Shown: positions 33,909-40,831, counted from the first letter of the stretch. The stretch: DNA of 41,037 nt from an uncultured Curtobacterium sp. (GCA_913778205.1 CAJYUW010000037.1:1-41037); one strand, 5' to 3'. The notes: generated by a model not told the origin, from the sequence alone. Program-made: numbers and translations.

Positions 33909-34579
33909 GCGACGGCCGGCTCGCCGGCCGCACGGTGCTGGTCGCGGGAGCGACCAGCACCAGCGGCGAGGCCGTGTCCCGCGCGCTGGTCGCCGCCGGC
34001 GCGGCCGTCGTCGCCGTCGGCGCACGCGCTGACGGACTGGAGGCACTCCGCACGGCCGTCCCGCAGGTCACGACCCGGCGGTGCGACCTGGCGGACCGCA
34101 GCGCGGTCGACGGACTGGTGGCGAGCCTCCAGGCCGACGGCACGCACGTCAACGGCCTCGTGCACCTCGTCGGCGGATGGCGGGGTGGCGGTGGTGTCGC
34201 CGGCCAGTCCGACGAGGACTGGGACTTCCTCGAACGTGGTTTCCGCACGCTCCGGAACACCACCCGCGCGCTGTACGACGACCTCGTCGCCTCACCCGCC
34301 GGGCGCCTCGCCATCGTGTCCTCGACCAGCGTGGAGTCGCCCACGGCGGGCGGTGCGAACTACGCCGCGGCCAAGGCGGCGGCCGATGCCTGGACGCGCG
34401 CCGTGGCGCAGGGCTTCCGGAAGAACGCGCCGGACACCGCGGCCGCGACCGTCTTCGTCGTCCGGTCCCTCGCCGGGCTCGAGGGCCGGCTCGCCGACGA
34501 GGTCGTCGGGCTCTGGGACGCCCCCGCGGCCGTCGTCAACGGCGCCCGCATCCCCATCGAACCTAGGATCGAACGGTGA
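33905..34579 (+). CDS. Short-chain dehydrogenase with altered cofactor motif
   Basis: Predicted 224-aa SDR oxidoreductase. The Ser-Tyr-Lys active site is present (LAIVSSTSVES, then NYAAAKAAADAW). The cofactor-binding loop is unusual: VAGATSTSGEAV where classical SDRs have T-G-x-x-x-G-x-G, so the middle Gly is replaced. VHLVGGWRGGGG stands in place of the usual NNAG region. It is coupled by GTGA overlaps to DUF6421 upstream and the threonine aldolase downstream. Substrate and cofactor preference are unknown; oxidation or reduction of a beta-hydroxy amino acid product is one possibility given the neighbour. Confidence 0.85.
   Translation: MSDGRLAGRTVLVAGATSTSGEAVSRALVAAGAAVVAVGARADGLEALRTAVPQVTTRRCDLADRSAVDGLVASLQADGTHVNGLVHLVGGWRGGGGVAGQSDEDWDFLERGFRTLRNTTRALYDDLVASPAGRLAIVSSTSVESPTAGGANYAAAKAAADAWTRAVAQGFRKNAPDTAAATVFVVRSLAGLEGRLADEVVGLWDAPAAVVNGARIPIEPRIER
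34564..34569 (+). promoter_or_regulatory. Internal -10 box TAGGAT before the aldolase gene
   Basis: TAGGAT inside the last codons of the SDR gene is followed by 6 nt and the GTG at 34576. The aldolase could therefore also be expressed alone from a leaderless transcript, in addition to coupling with the SDR gene. Confidence 0.4.
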
Positions 34580-35658
34580 CCCTCCGACTCCACGACCTCG
34601 ACCTCCGCGGCTTCGCCTCCGACAACTACGCCGGCATCCACCCGGAGGTCCTCGACGCCATCGCCGCGGCGAACCAGGGCCACCAGATCGCGTACGGCGA
34701 GGACGTCTACACGGCGCGGCTGCAGGAGGTCTTCGCCGAGCACTTCGGTGACCAGGCCCAGGCGTACCCGGTGTTCAACGGCACCGGCGCGAACGTCGTC
34801 GGACTGCAGTCGATGCTCCCGCGGTGGGGTGCCGTCGTCTGCACCTCGACCGCGCACATCCACACCGACGAGGCCGGTGCGCCCGAGAAGGTCGGCGGGA
34901 TCAAGCTCCTGCCGGTCGCGACCCCGGACGGCAAGCTCACCCCCGAGCTGATCGACCGTGAGGCGTGGGGTTGGGGCGACGAGCACCGTGCGCAGCCGCT
35001 CGTCGTGTCGATCACGCAGACGACCGAGCTCGGCACCGCGTACTCCGTGGACGAGGTCCGCGCGATCGCCGACCACGTGCACGGCCTCGGCATGAAGCTC
35101 CACATGGACGGTGCCCGGATCTCGAACGCCGCCGCCACCCTCGACGTCCCCCTGCGCGCGTTCACCACCGACGCCGGCGTCGACGTGCTGAGCTTCGGCG
35201 GCACGAAGAACGGCCTGCTCTACGGCGAGGCCGTCGTCGTGCTCGACCCCTCGGCGTCCGAGGGGCTGCACTACCTCCGCAAGCTCAACATGCAGCTCTC
35301 GTCGAAGATGCGTTTCGTCTCGGCGCAGCTCATCGCACTGCTGACGGACGACCTGTACCTCCGTTCCGCCCGGCACGCGAACGCGATGGCGGCGAAGCTG
35401 CGGGGTGCGCTCGAGGCCGGGATCGCGGACGGCAGCATCCAGGGCGTCGGGTTCAGCCAGGAGACCCAGGCGAACGGGGTGTTCGCGACGCTCCCCGCCG
35501 GGGTGGCCGACCGTCTCCGGGAGCACTTCCGCTTCTACGACTGGGACGCCAGCCGGAACGAGGTGCGGTGGATGTGCTCGTTCGACACCTCGGAGCAGGA
35601 CATCGACGACTTCGTGGCGGCGTTGACGCGCGAGCTCGCTTCGGCGTCAGGAAACTGA
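34576..35658 (+). CDS. Low-specificity L-threonine aldolase-like PLP enzyme
   Basis: Predicted 360-aa PLP-dependent fold-type I enzyme of the threonine aldolase/beta-eliminating lyase family, which cleaves beta-hydroxy amino acids such as threonine to glycine and an aldehyde. It opens RGFASDNYAGIHPEVLDAI, as in the family. The cofactor Asp is in KLHMDGARISNAAA (Asp178) and the Schiff-base Lys in LSFGGTKNGLLYGEAV (Lys211). The length is normal. The GTG start overlaps the SDR stop. It ends a three-gene operon; a promoter for the next gene begins 11 bp after its stop. Confidence 0.9.
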   Translation: MTLRLHDLDLRGFASDNYAGIHPEVLDAIAAANQGHQIAYGEDVYTARLQEVFAEHFGDQAQAYPVFNGTGANVVGLQSMLPRWGAVVCTSTAHIHTDEAGAPEKVGGIKLLPVATPDGKLTPELIDREAWGWGDEHRAQPLVVSITQTTELGTAYSVDEVRAIADHVHGLGMKLHMDGARISNAAATLDVPLRAFTTDAGVDVLSFGGTKNGLLYGEAVVVLDPSASEGLHYLRKLNMQLSSKMRFVSAQLIALLTDDLYLRSARHANAMAAKLRGALEAGIADGSIQGVGFSQETQANGVFATLPAGVADRLREHFRFYDWDASRNEVRWMCSFDTSEQDIDDFVAALTRELASASGN

Positions 35659-35668
35659 AACACTACAC

Positions 35669-35697
35669 TTGACGTCCACCGTTCACCTCTGTAGTTT
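35669..35697 (+). promoter_or_regulatory. Near-consensus sigma70-type promoter
   Basis: -35 TTGACG (35669-35674), 17-nt spacer and -10 TAGTTT (35692-35697). Transcription would start near 35704, giving a leader of about 40 nt that carries the strong ribosome site GGAGGAAGA just before the ATG at 35745. It is among the best promoters in the window. Confidence 0.7.
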
Positions 35698-35744
35698 CGC
35701 TCGCGAGATGGCAACGTCGCTGTCTCACGACCTACGGAGGAAGA

Positions 35745-36305
35745 ATGCCGACCAAGCAAACGGCGCTCGTGAGCCTCACGCTCGCTACAGCAGTCGTCAT
35801 GAGCACTCTCGTCATCGCACCGGCGGCGACAGCTGACACAACGGCCGCTCGACCTGGGACGGCTGCAACCGCTCACGTAGCGGCAGTCGACGTCAGCTCT
35901 GAGCAACTCGCGCTCGCGATCGCAGAGGCGAGGGCCGATGGGTTGGTCGTAGCGGACAGCCGGGGCGCCGATGGTTCGAGGACCACCACGGTCGATCTCG
36001 GCGACGGATTCACGTTCGACCTCGTCACCGAGCGCTCTGGCGAGCGAATCGGAGCAGGGAAGGATTCGAAGGGCACCTACGTCAGCTTCAACGCTACCGA
36101 CCAGAACATGATCATCAGTGGCGCAGCTTTCGGGCTCGGGGCCGCCGTGTGCGCGGTGAGTGGAGGCACATTCTGCGTCGTCGTCGGCGCGATCCTGACC
36201 GCGGCGACGGTCGCGATCACCGGGAGCGGGGCGATCCGTTGCGGCACCAAGCAGCTACGCGTGTACCCGTTCGCTGGCGGCAAGGTCAAGCCGCGGTGCG
36301 TCTGA
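35745..36305 (+). CDS. Secreted hydrophobic Cys-containing protein, bacteriocin-like in outline
   Basis: Unknown 186-aa exported protein. The signal peptide is about 1-30 (LATAVVMSTLVIAPAATA). A polar mature part follows, and then a Gly/Ala-rich hydrophobic stretch at 122-160 (ISGAAFGLGAAVCAVSGG onward) and a basic Tyr/Lys/Arg tail (TKQLRVYPFAGGKVKPRCV). Cys136, Cys144, Cys166 and Cys185 could form two disulfides across the hydrophobic hairpin. The ribosome site is strong. Codon use is less GC-biased than the flanking genes (aca, gct and act codons are frequent), suggesting transfer. The outline resembles a pro-region followed by a pore-forming peptide, but no homology to a known bacteriocin is recognised. 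Confidence 0.65.
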   Translation: MPTKQTALVSLTLATAVVMSTLVIAPAATADTTAARPGTAATAHVAAVDVSSEQLALAIAEARADGLVVADSRGADGSRTTTVDLGDGFTFDLVTERSGERIGAGKDSKGTYVSFNATDQNMIISGAAFGLGAAVCAVSGGTFCVVVGAILTAATVAITGSGAIRCGTKQLRVYPFAGGKVKPRCV

Positions 36306-36321
36306 CGGGAGAGGTGACGTC

Positions 36322-36516
36322 GTGAAGTCGTTCTTGTTGCACGTGCCGACCGCGCTGACGCTCAGTTCGGCGCTCGTCGTCGGGGGGTCGGTCCTCGCCA
36401 CCGCTCCGGCGACTGCTGGCCACTGGGGCAGCGCCGTCGGAGCTGCGCTCGCCCTGTTCACCGCGATGCTCTGGTCAGGCGCGGCACTCCGTCGCCGACG
36501 GCACCGGCAACCGTGA
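36322..36516 (+). CDS. Small two-helix membrane protein (64 aa)
   Basis: Predicted 64-aa protein with two hydrophobic helices (PTALTLSSALVVGGSVLATA and WGSAVGAALALFTAMLWSGAAL) and a basic tail RRRRHRQP. The GTG start has GGGAGAGG upstream. It lies 16 bp after the secreted protein gene and overlaps the next gene by 4 bp (GTGA), so all three form one operon. It could be an immunity or export helper for the secreted protein; that is inference from context only. Confidence 0.6.
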   Translation: MKSFLLHVPTALTLSSALVVGGSVLATAPATAGHWGSAVGAALALFTAMLWSGAALRRRRHRQP

Positions 36517-36779
36517 CGCGGCAGATGCACTGGCGGCCGGTACTCATGCTCCTCGGCGGCGTCGTGGCGTCGGTCGGCGCATGGCTGTCGCTGGGTCACC
36601 CGTACCTCCATCTCGGGGCGCTCGGTACGGTCACTTCAGCGGCCTTCGCACCGAGGACCATCGGTACGGCTCGCATCCCGGACGGCATTCGACCCGGTCC
36701 TCGCGAGGTCAGGAAGTGGCGCAAGGAGCATCCCGGAGCGACCATCACCGAAGCGATCGCCGCCGTTGCCGAACGGTGA
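36513..36779 (+). CDS. Small membrane protein with basic cytoplasmic tail (88 aa)
   Basis: Predicted 88-aa protein with one or two hydrophobic helices (VLMLLGGVVASVGAWLSLG and a weaker LHLGALGTVTSAAFA) and then a soluble basic tail (REVRKWRKEHPGATITEAIAAVAER) that looks like a short helix pair. The GTG start overlaps the previous stop; an ATG four codons later is an alternative. It is last in the three-gene islet and is followed by palindromic element E after 11 bp. No family is recognised. Confidence 0.58.
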   Translation: MTRQMHWRPVLMLLGGVVASVGAWLSLGHPYLHLGALGTVTSAAFAPRTIGTARIPDGIRPGPREVRKWRKEHPGATITEAIAAVAER

Positions 36780-36789
36780 CCACACGACC

Positions 36790-36829
36790 GACGGGAGGCA
36801 CGTGACGGACCCGCCACGTGCCTCCCGTC
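36790..36829. terminator. Palindromic element, copy E (bidirectional terminator)
   Basis: Perfect arms ACGGGAGGCACGTG and CACGTGCCTCCCGT plus one flanking G-C pair. The inverted symmetry continues imperfectly outward to GACCACAC/GTGGTC. It lies between two convergent genes, 11 bp after one stop and 25 bp before the other, so it can serve both. The core GACGGGAGGC matches copies A-D, but the inner arms differ. Confidence 0.7.
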
Positions 36830-36853
36830 CGTCCTGTGGTCGCGTCAGCGACC

Positions 36854-37435
36854 TCAGTCGTTCTCGACCTCGAAGTCCCACTCGGCGACGGTCTGCCCAC
36901 CACCGGGTGCCCAGCGCAACACGCCCTCGCCCACCTTCATGACGGTGCGCACCTCGAAGGTCGCCCGCTGCCCCGCGGCGAGGGTGCGCGGCGGCGTGCC
37001 CCCGCCCGCGACCGGCGACAGCCGGTACACGTTGCCGAGCTGGTCCGTCGTGGTCAGGTCGGTCAGGGAGACGGGCACGCTGCCGGAAGCGTCCCGGAGC
37101 GACACCGTCCACGTGCAGGTGGTCGTCTCCCCCTGCTGGGGCAGCCCCTCTCCGGGGACGACCGGCCCGGTGACCGTCGCGAGCACGGTCGCCCCGCCGT
37201 GCAGGTGCACCCGCACCGCGTCGCCCTCGGACGTGAGTGCCGGCCGCGCCGCGCTGCCGTCGAGCACCTCGTCCGTGGTCGACGGGATGCCCGCGAGGTA
37301 GGCGGGCATGCCGCCGTACGTGTCCTCGGCATGCTTCGGCTCGGCGTGCGACGAGCACCCGACGAGCGCTCCGGCGAGGGCCACCGCGCCGAGCACGGCG
37401 GCGGCGAGGGGAACGGCCCGGGGCGACCGGCTCAC
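36854..37435 (-). CDS. Lipoprotein of unknown function (193 aa)
   Basis: Predicted lipoprotein: the signal peptide LAAAVLGAVALAGALVGC ends in the lipobox LVGC (Cys27), followed by SSHAEPKHAEDTYGG. The mature domain is beta-rich, with TTTCTWTVSLRDASGSVPVSLTDLTTTDQLGNVYRLSPV and WAPGGGQTVAEWDFEVEND, in the style of secreted Ig-fold lipoproteins. The GTG start overlaps the stop of the phosphoesterase gene (GTGA). It is therefore co-translated with that enzyme and probably shares its PHO-box control. The role is unknown. Confidence 0.72.
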   Translation of the reverse strand: MSRSPRAVPLAAAVLGAVALAGALVGCSSHAEPKHAEDTYGGMPAYLAGIPSTTDEVLDGSAARPALTSEGDAVRVHLHGGATVLATVTGPVVPGEGLPQQGETTTCTWTVSLRDASGSVPVSLTDLTTTDQLGNVYRLSPVAGGGTPPRTLAAGQRATFEVRTVMKVGEGVLRWAPGGGQTVAEWDFEVEND

Positions 37436-39579
37436 CGGTGGTGCCTCGGCGAGGCGTTGTTGAACACGTCGGGTCCGAACGGCTCGAGTCCGGCCTGCCC
37501 CGCGTAGCCGAGGTGCCCCCGTCCGTCGACGCCCCCGGAGACCGTGCCGCCCGGGAGCCGGGTGCGGTCGCCGCCGTGACCGACGCCGAACACGTCCTCC
37601 ATCGTCCGCAGCCAGCTGTAGTGGTTGTAGTAGGTCGTGGACACGGTGCCGGGCTTGATGAGCGGGCTGATGAGCACGCTGCCGGTGTCACCGCCGCCGG
37701 GGGTCGCGTCGGTGGCGTCGTACAGCGGGTCGGCGGTCTGGCCGGTGCTCAGGAACCCGGGCGCCCCCTCGGCACTGAGCGTGAGCTTCGTGACCGGACC
37801 GGTCGGCGTGACCGGGTTGCCCGAGGCGTCGAGGAGCTGGAAGGAGCCGTTCACGACCGAGCCCGAGCCCGACGTCGGGAATTGGGGTCCGGTGTCGCTG
37901 ACCCCGCCGACGAAGGTGTCCGCCGGGATCGGGCTCGTGCCACCGGGGCCGGTCGTGTCCGCGGTGTCGACCACGCCGCGGCCGGTGTCCGTGGCGACGA
38001 TCGACTGGTCCAGGACGTAGCTCGACGACGCGTTCGCCGCGACGCTGTCGGTGCGGGCTCCCGGGGTCGTGCCGGACCCGCCGCGGACGATGCCGGGCAC
38101 GCAGTCCGCGGGCTCGAGCGTCGGGGTGGTCTGGGTGCACACCGGCGGACGGTCGATGAAGGCGTTGTCGCCGGGCCCCGGGTAGAGCTGGTTCCCCTTC
38201 GCGTCCTTGCCGAGCGTCGAGTTCGGACCGGTGGGCTCGAAGGCGACGTTCTTGCCGTACAGGTTCTCGCCCGCGCGGTCCGCGGCGATGCCCGAGGAGG
38301 CGTCGGGCTTGTCCGACAGGGTCGGGCCGTAGGCGTTCGCGTTGTTGAAGCTGTTGCCCGTGTACGTGAACGGCGGGTTCGCCTCGTCGAAGGTGACGTC
38401 GATGAGGCCGCCGTCCTTGAACGCGGCCGAGCGCTCGATCATCGGGATGTAGTACTTGAGGAAGAGGTCGGACGCGTAGAGGCCGCCGGTGTGGTTCTTC
38501 GGCGTCGTCGACTCGGGCGCCGGCGTGCCGGACTGGTACACCGGCTGGCCGCCGCTCGTGAACGATCCCGAGAGGTTGTTGCCCTTGCAGACGGCGTCGT
38601 GCGCGTCGCTGCAGTTGTTCGGGGTGATCCAGCTGAAGGCCGGCGTGGTCTTCTCGTGCTGCAGGTCGCGGAAGAGGCCGTTCGTCGACGAGTCGAGGTT
38701 CGCGATGTGCGCCGCGTCGCAGTCGGTGCCGCCCTGCGCCGGGGTGGTGAGCGACTTCGCCTCCGCGCCGTGCGCACCCGCCGTGCCGGTCAGGCCCTCG
38801 AACCACGGGAAGGGGAAGTGCTTCGCGACGTACTGGTCGTTCGCCTGCGCGCCCGTGAAGCTCGTCACGCCGGCGGGAGCCGGGTGGTCGGGCGTCGGCG
38901 TGAGGTAGGTCGGGTCCGTCTCGGGGTTGTTCGATGCGGTGCCGGGTGCGCCGCACACGCCGTCCTCCCGACCGGGCTGCGCGCCGAGGTCCTGGGCGTA
39001 GCCCTTCCAGGTCTCGTGCGCGGCGTCGAGCTGGTTGAACAGGGTCGGGGTGGCGTGCGGGTAGGTGCAGCCGTTGGTGCCGTCGGGTGCGTTCGCCCCG
39101 CTCGGCTGCGCGGCGTTCGCCAGCGAGCGGACCTGCCCGGCGTCCTTGCCGGAGCGGATGATGCTCGAGTCTGCGCCGAAGCGGGTGTTCACGACGTTGC
39201 AGTCGGACTGGGTGTCCTGCTGGGGAGCCTGGCCGGCGACCATGGAGAGGTAGTTGTCCATGCTGTAGTGGCCGGTGCCGTAGTAGTTCTTCAGCAGCAC
39301 CCCCTGCGCGGGCAGGGTCTTCCACAGGTAGCTGTTCTGGTTGAGGCCCGTGAACGTCGCGTCGTACGACTTGTTCTCGAGGATGATCAACCAGACGTGC
39401 TTGACCTGCCCGGGCTGCAGACCGGTCGAGGTGATCGTGGTGCCGCGCTGCGCGGTGCTGGCGTCGGCGACGGATGGCGTGGAGGTCGCGATGCCCGCGA
39501 AGGCGGCTGCGAAGATGCCTGCCGCTGCGACGAACGCTGCTGTGCGCCGTCGGCCCTTGGACGTGCCGGAGAGCTTCAT
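37432..39579 (-). CDS. Secreted phosphoesterase (acid phosphatase/phospholipase C-like family)
   Basis: Predicted 715-aa exported enzyme of the phosphoesterase family that includes AcpA acid phosphatase and bacterial phospholipase C (PF04185-like). A signal peptide covers about 1-40. The family opening motif is KHVWLIILENKSYDATFTG (metal-binding Glu-Asn), followed by GHYSMDNYLSMVAGQAPQQDT. ISPLIKPGTVSTTYYNHYSWLRTMEDVFGVGH near residue 650 is the typical C-terminal block. TPNNCSDAHD and VTFDEANPP carry further likely metal ligands. It probably releases phosphate from organic esters outside the cell. A PHO-box-like triple repeat lies 30 bp upstream of the start. The ribosome site is weak. Confidence 0.85.
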   Translation of the reverse strand: MKLSGTSKGRRRTAAFVAAAGIFAAAFAGIATSTPSVADASTAQRGTTITSTGLQPGQVKHVWLIILENKSYDATFTGLNQNSYLWKTLPAQGVLLKNYYGTGHYSMDNYLSMVAGQAPQQDTQSDCNVVNTRFGADSSIIRSGKDAGQVRSLANAAQPSGANAPDGTNGCTYPHATPTLFNQLDAAHETWKGYAQDLGAQPGREDGVCGAPGTASNNPETDPTYLTPTPDHPAPAGVTSFTGAQANDQYVAKHFPFPWFEGLTGTAGAHGAEAKSLTTPAQGGTDCDAAHIANLDSSTNGLFRDLQHEKTTPAFSWITPNNCSDAHDAVCKGNNLSGSFTSGGQPVYQSGTPAPESTTPKNHTGGLYASDLFLKYYIPMIERSAAFKDGGLIDVTFDEANPPFTYTGNSFNNANAYGPTLSDKPDASSGIAADRAGENLYGKNVAFEPTGPNSTLGKDAKGNQLYPGPGDNAFIDRPPVCTQTTPTLEPADCVPGIVRGGSGTTPGARTDSVAANASSSYVLDQSIVATDTGRGVVDTADTTGPGGTSPIPADTFVGGVSDTGPQFPTSGSGSVVNGSFQLLDASGNPVTPTGPVTKLTLSAEGAPGFLSTGQTADPLYDATDATPGGGDTGSVLISPLIKPGTVSTTYYNHYSWLRTMEDVFGVGHGGDRTRLPGGTVSGGVDGRGHLGYAGQAGLEPFGPDVFNNASPRHHR

Positions 39580-39608
39580 GTGGAGAGTCTCGCGCCGCGG
39601 CGGCCCCC

Positions 39609-39641
39609 GCTCGGGGGACGGCAGGTGAACGGGTCGTGAGG
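39609..39641 (-). promoter_or_regulatory. PHO box-like triple repeat upstream of the phosphoesterase
   Basis: Read on the minus strand, three adjacent 11-bp units begin CCTCACG, GTTCACC and GTCCCCC. The plus-strand decamer GCAGGTGAAC is identical in the box upstream of pstC, and both boxes have a perfect middle unit and degenerate flanks. Shared PhoP control is likely. Confidence 0.62.
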
Positions 39642-39688
39642 GAGCGCACAGCGTGCGTCCACACGCGATGTGTCCGCACACGACCCGG

Positions 39689-39793
39689 CGCGCGCCGCCG
39701 CAGCGCGAGCGTGCCGGCGGCGCGCCCCGCGCCGCCGCGGCGCGAGCGTTCCGCCGGCGCGCCCCGCGCCGCCGCAGCGCGAGCGCGCTGCCG
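39689..39793. repeat. 37-bp tandem repeat, about 2.8 copies
   Basis: The motif GCGCGAGCG recurs at 39703, 39740 and 39777, exactly 37 bp apart. Units 2 and 3 start GCGCGCCCCGCGCCGCCGC and differ at only a few bases; unit 1 is incomplete and more diverged. It lies between the phosphoesterase promoter and the aquaporin 3' end. Nothing coding is seen in it. Confidence 0.75.
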
Positions 39794-39833
39794 GGAGCGG
39801 GCCCGCATCGCCCGCCGGCGGCCGGGACGCCGG

Positions 39834-40625
39834 TCAGCTCGTCACACGACGGCGGCCGGCGATCCGCACGATCAGCCCGGCGACCACACCACCGAGGATC
39901 GGCGCGACGATGAACACCCAGAGCTGCGCGAGCGGGGTCGCTCCGCCGTAGACGGCCGTGGCGATCGAGCGGGCCGGGTTCAACGACGTGTTGCTGACCG
40001 GGATGCTGGCGAGGTGCAGGAGCGTCAGGGTGAGGCCGATGCCGAGGGGTGCCACGGCCTGGTACTCCTTCTTCGCGGTGATCGAGAGGATGACGGCGAT
40101 GAAGACACCGGTGAGGACCGCCTCGACGAGGAAGACCGACCCGAGGCCGAACCCGGTCGGGCTCGCGTCGCCGTACCCGTTCGAGGCGAAGCCGCCGTCA
40201 CGTGCCGCGGCGAACGCACCGGACTTCCCGCTGAGCACGGCGGCGATGATGCTCGTCGCGACGAGGCCGCCGACGACCTGCGACACGATGTACCCGACGA
40301 CGTGCTTGGCATCCGTCCGTCCGGCAGCGAGCAGGCCGAGCGTCACAGCGGGGTTGAAGTGTCCCCCGGAGACGTGCCCGACGGCGGAGATGCCCGCGAC
40401 GAGCGTGAGGCCGAACGCGAGCGCGACGCCGAGGTAGCCGACACCCTGCTGGTTGTCGGTCGCGCTCGGCACGTTGGCCGCGAAGAGAGCGGTGCCGACG
40501 CCGCCGAGGACGAGCAGGAACGTCCCGAAGAACTCGGACGCGTAGCGCGCGAGCGGGGACCAGTCGGCCGCGTCCTCGCGACGCTGTTCGGACGTGGACG
40601 CACTCACGGGGGTCTTCTTCGCCAT
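39834..40625 (-). CDS. aqpZ: Aquaporin Z-like MIP channel
   Basis: Predicted 263-aa membrane channel with six helices and two half-helices. Both NPA motifs are intact: GHFNPAVT (91-93) and SLNPARS (216-218). LLHLASIPVSNTSLNPARS matches the AqpZ pattern in which a His lines the selectivity filter and Arg219 follows the second NPA, indicating a water channel rather than a glycerol facilitator. The polar N-terminal tail of about 25 residues is longer than in E. coli AqpZ. The ATG has an excellent ribosome site (AGGAG, 7 nt). It is probably monocistronic. Confidence 0.92.
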   Translation of the reverse strand: MAKKTPVSASTSEQRREDAADWSPLARYASEFFGTFLLVLGGVGTALFAANVPSATDNQQGVGYLGVALAFGLTLVAGISAVGHVSGGHFNPAVTLGLLAAGRTDAKHVVGYIVSQVVGGLVATSIIAAVLSGKSGAFAAARDGGFASNGYGDASPTGFGLGSVFLVEAVLTGVFIAVILSITAKKEYQAVAPLGIGLTLTLLHLASIPVSNTSLNPARSIATAVYGGATPLAQLWVFIVAPILGGVVAGLIVRIAGRRRVTS

Positions 40626-40709
40626 GGCTTTCTCCTCATGCAGTGCGGCGAGCCGCGGACGCGACTCGTCGACAGGGGGTTCTGGTGTGGTGCAGGCACG
40701 ACGGACCGG

Positions 40710-40734
40710 CCGGGAGGCGGTGGTCGCCTCCCGG
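40710..40734 (-). terminator. Hairpin upstream of the aquaporin gene
   Basis: Perfect 10-bp arms CCGGGAGGCG and CGCCTCCCGG with loop GTGGT. It shares the GGGAGGC core with the five-copy palindrome family but lacks the rest. It is in the gap between the partial gene at the window end and the aquaporin. Confidence 0.55.
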
Positions 40735-40751
40735 GGTCCGGTCCGGGTCCG

Positions 40752-40781
40752 CCCCGGGGTGCGGGCTGGTGCACCCCGGGG
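40752..40781 (-). terminator. Second hairpin upstream of the aquaporin gene
   Basis: Perfect 11-bp arms CCCCGGGGTGC and GCACCCCGGGG with an 8-nt loop. It lies 51 bp past the stop of the partial gene and is the best candidate for its terminator. Confidence 0.6.
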
Positions 40782-40782
40782 G

Positions 40783-40802
40783 CCGCAGGTCGGTACCTGC
40801 GG
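40783..40802. repeat. Inverted repeat with a duplicated half
   Basis: CCGCAGGT-CGGT-ACCTGCGG is a perfect 8-bp inverted repeat. The string CGGTACCTGCGG is then repeated directly (starting near 40805). It may be a third hairpin of the terminator region or a protein site. Confidence 0.5.
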
Positions 40803-40831
40803 GGCGGTACCTGCGGATCAGCGCACGCGCG

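Noticed and set aside
35674..35691. GTCCACC followed by GTTCACC in the promoter of the 35745 gene as a third PHO box
   Set aside because: The two units are 7 bp apart instead of 11, and no further unit follows; the match sits inside the -35/-10 spacer and is probably chance.
36854..37435. Lipoprotein as the immunity protein of the neighbouring secreted-protein islet
   Set aside because: It is on the opposite strand, translationally coupled to the phosphoesterase and separated from the islet by a terminator; its composition matches the GC-rich background.
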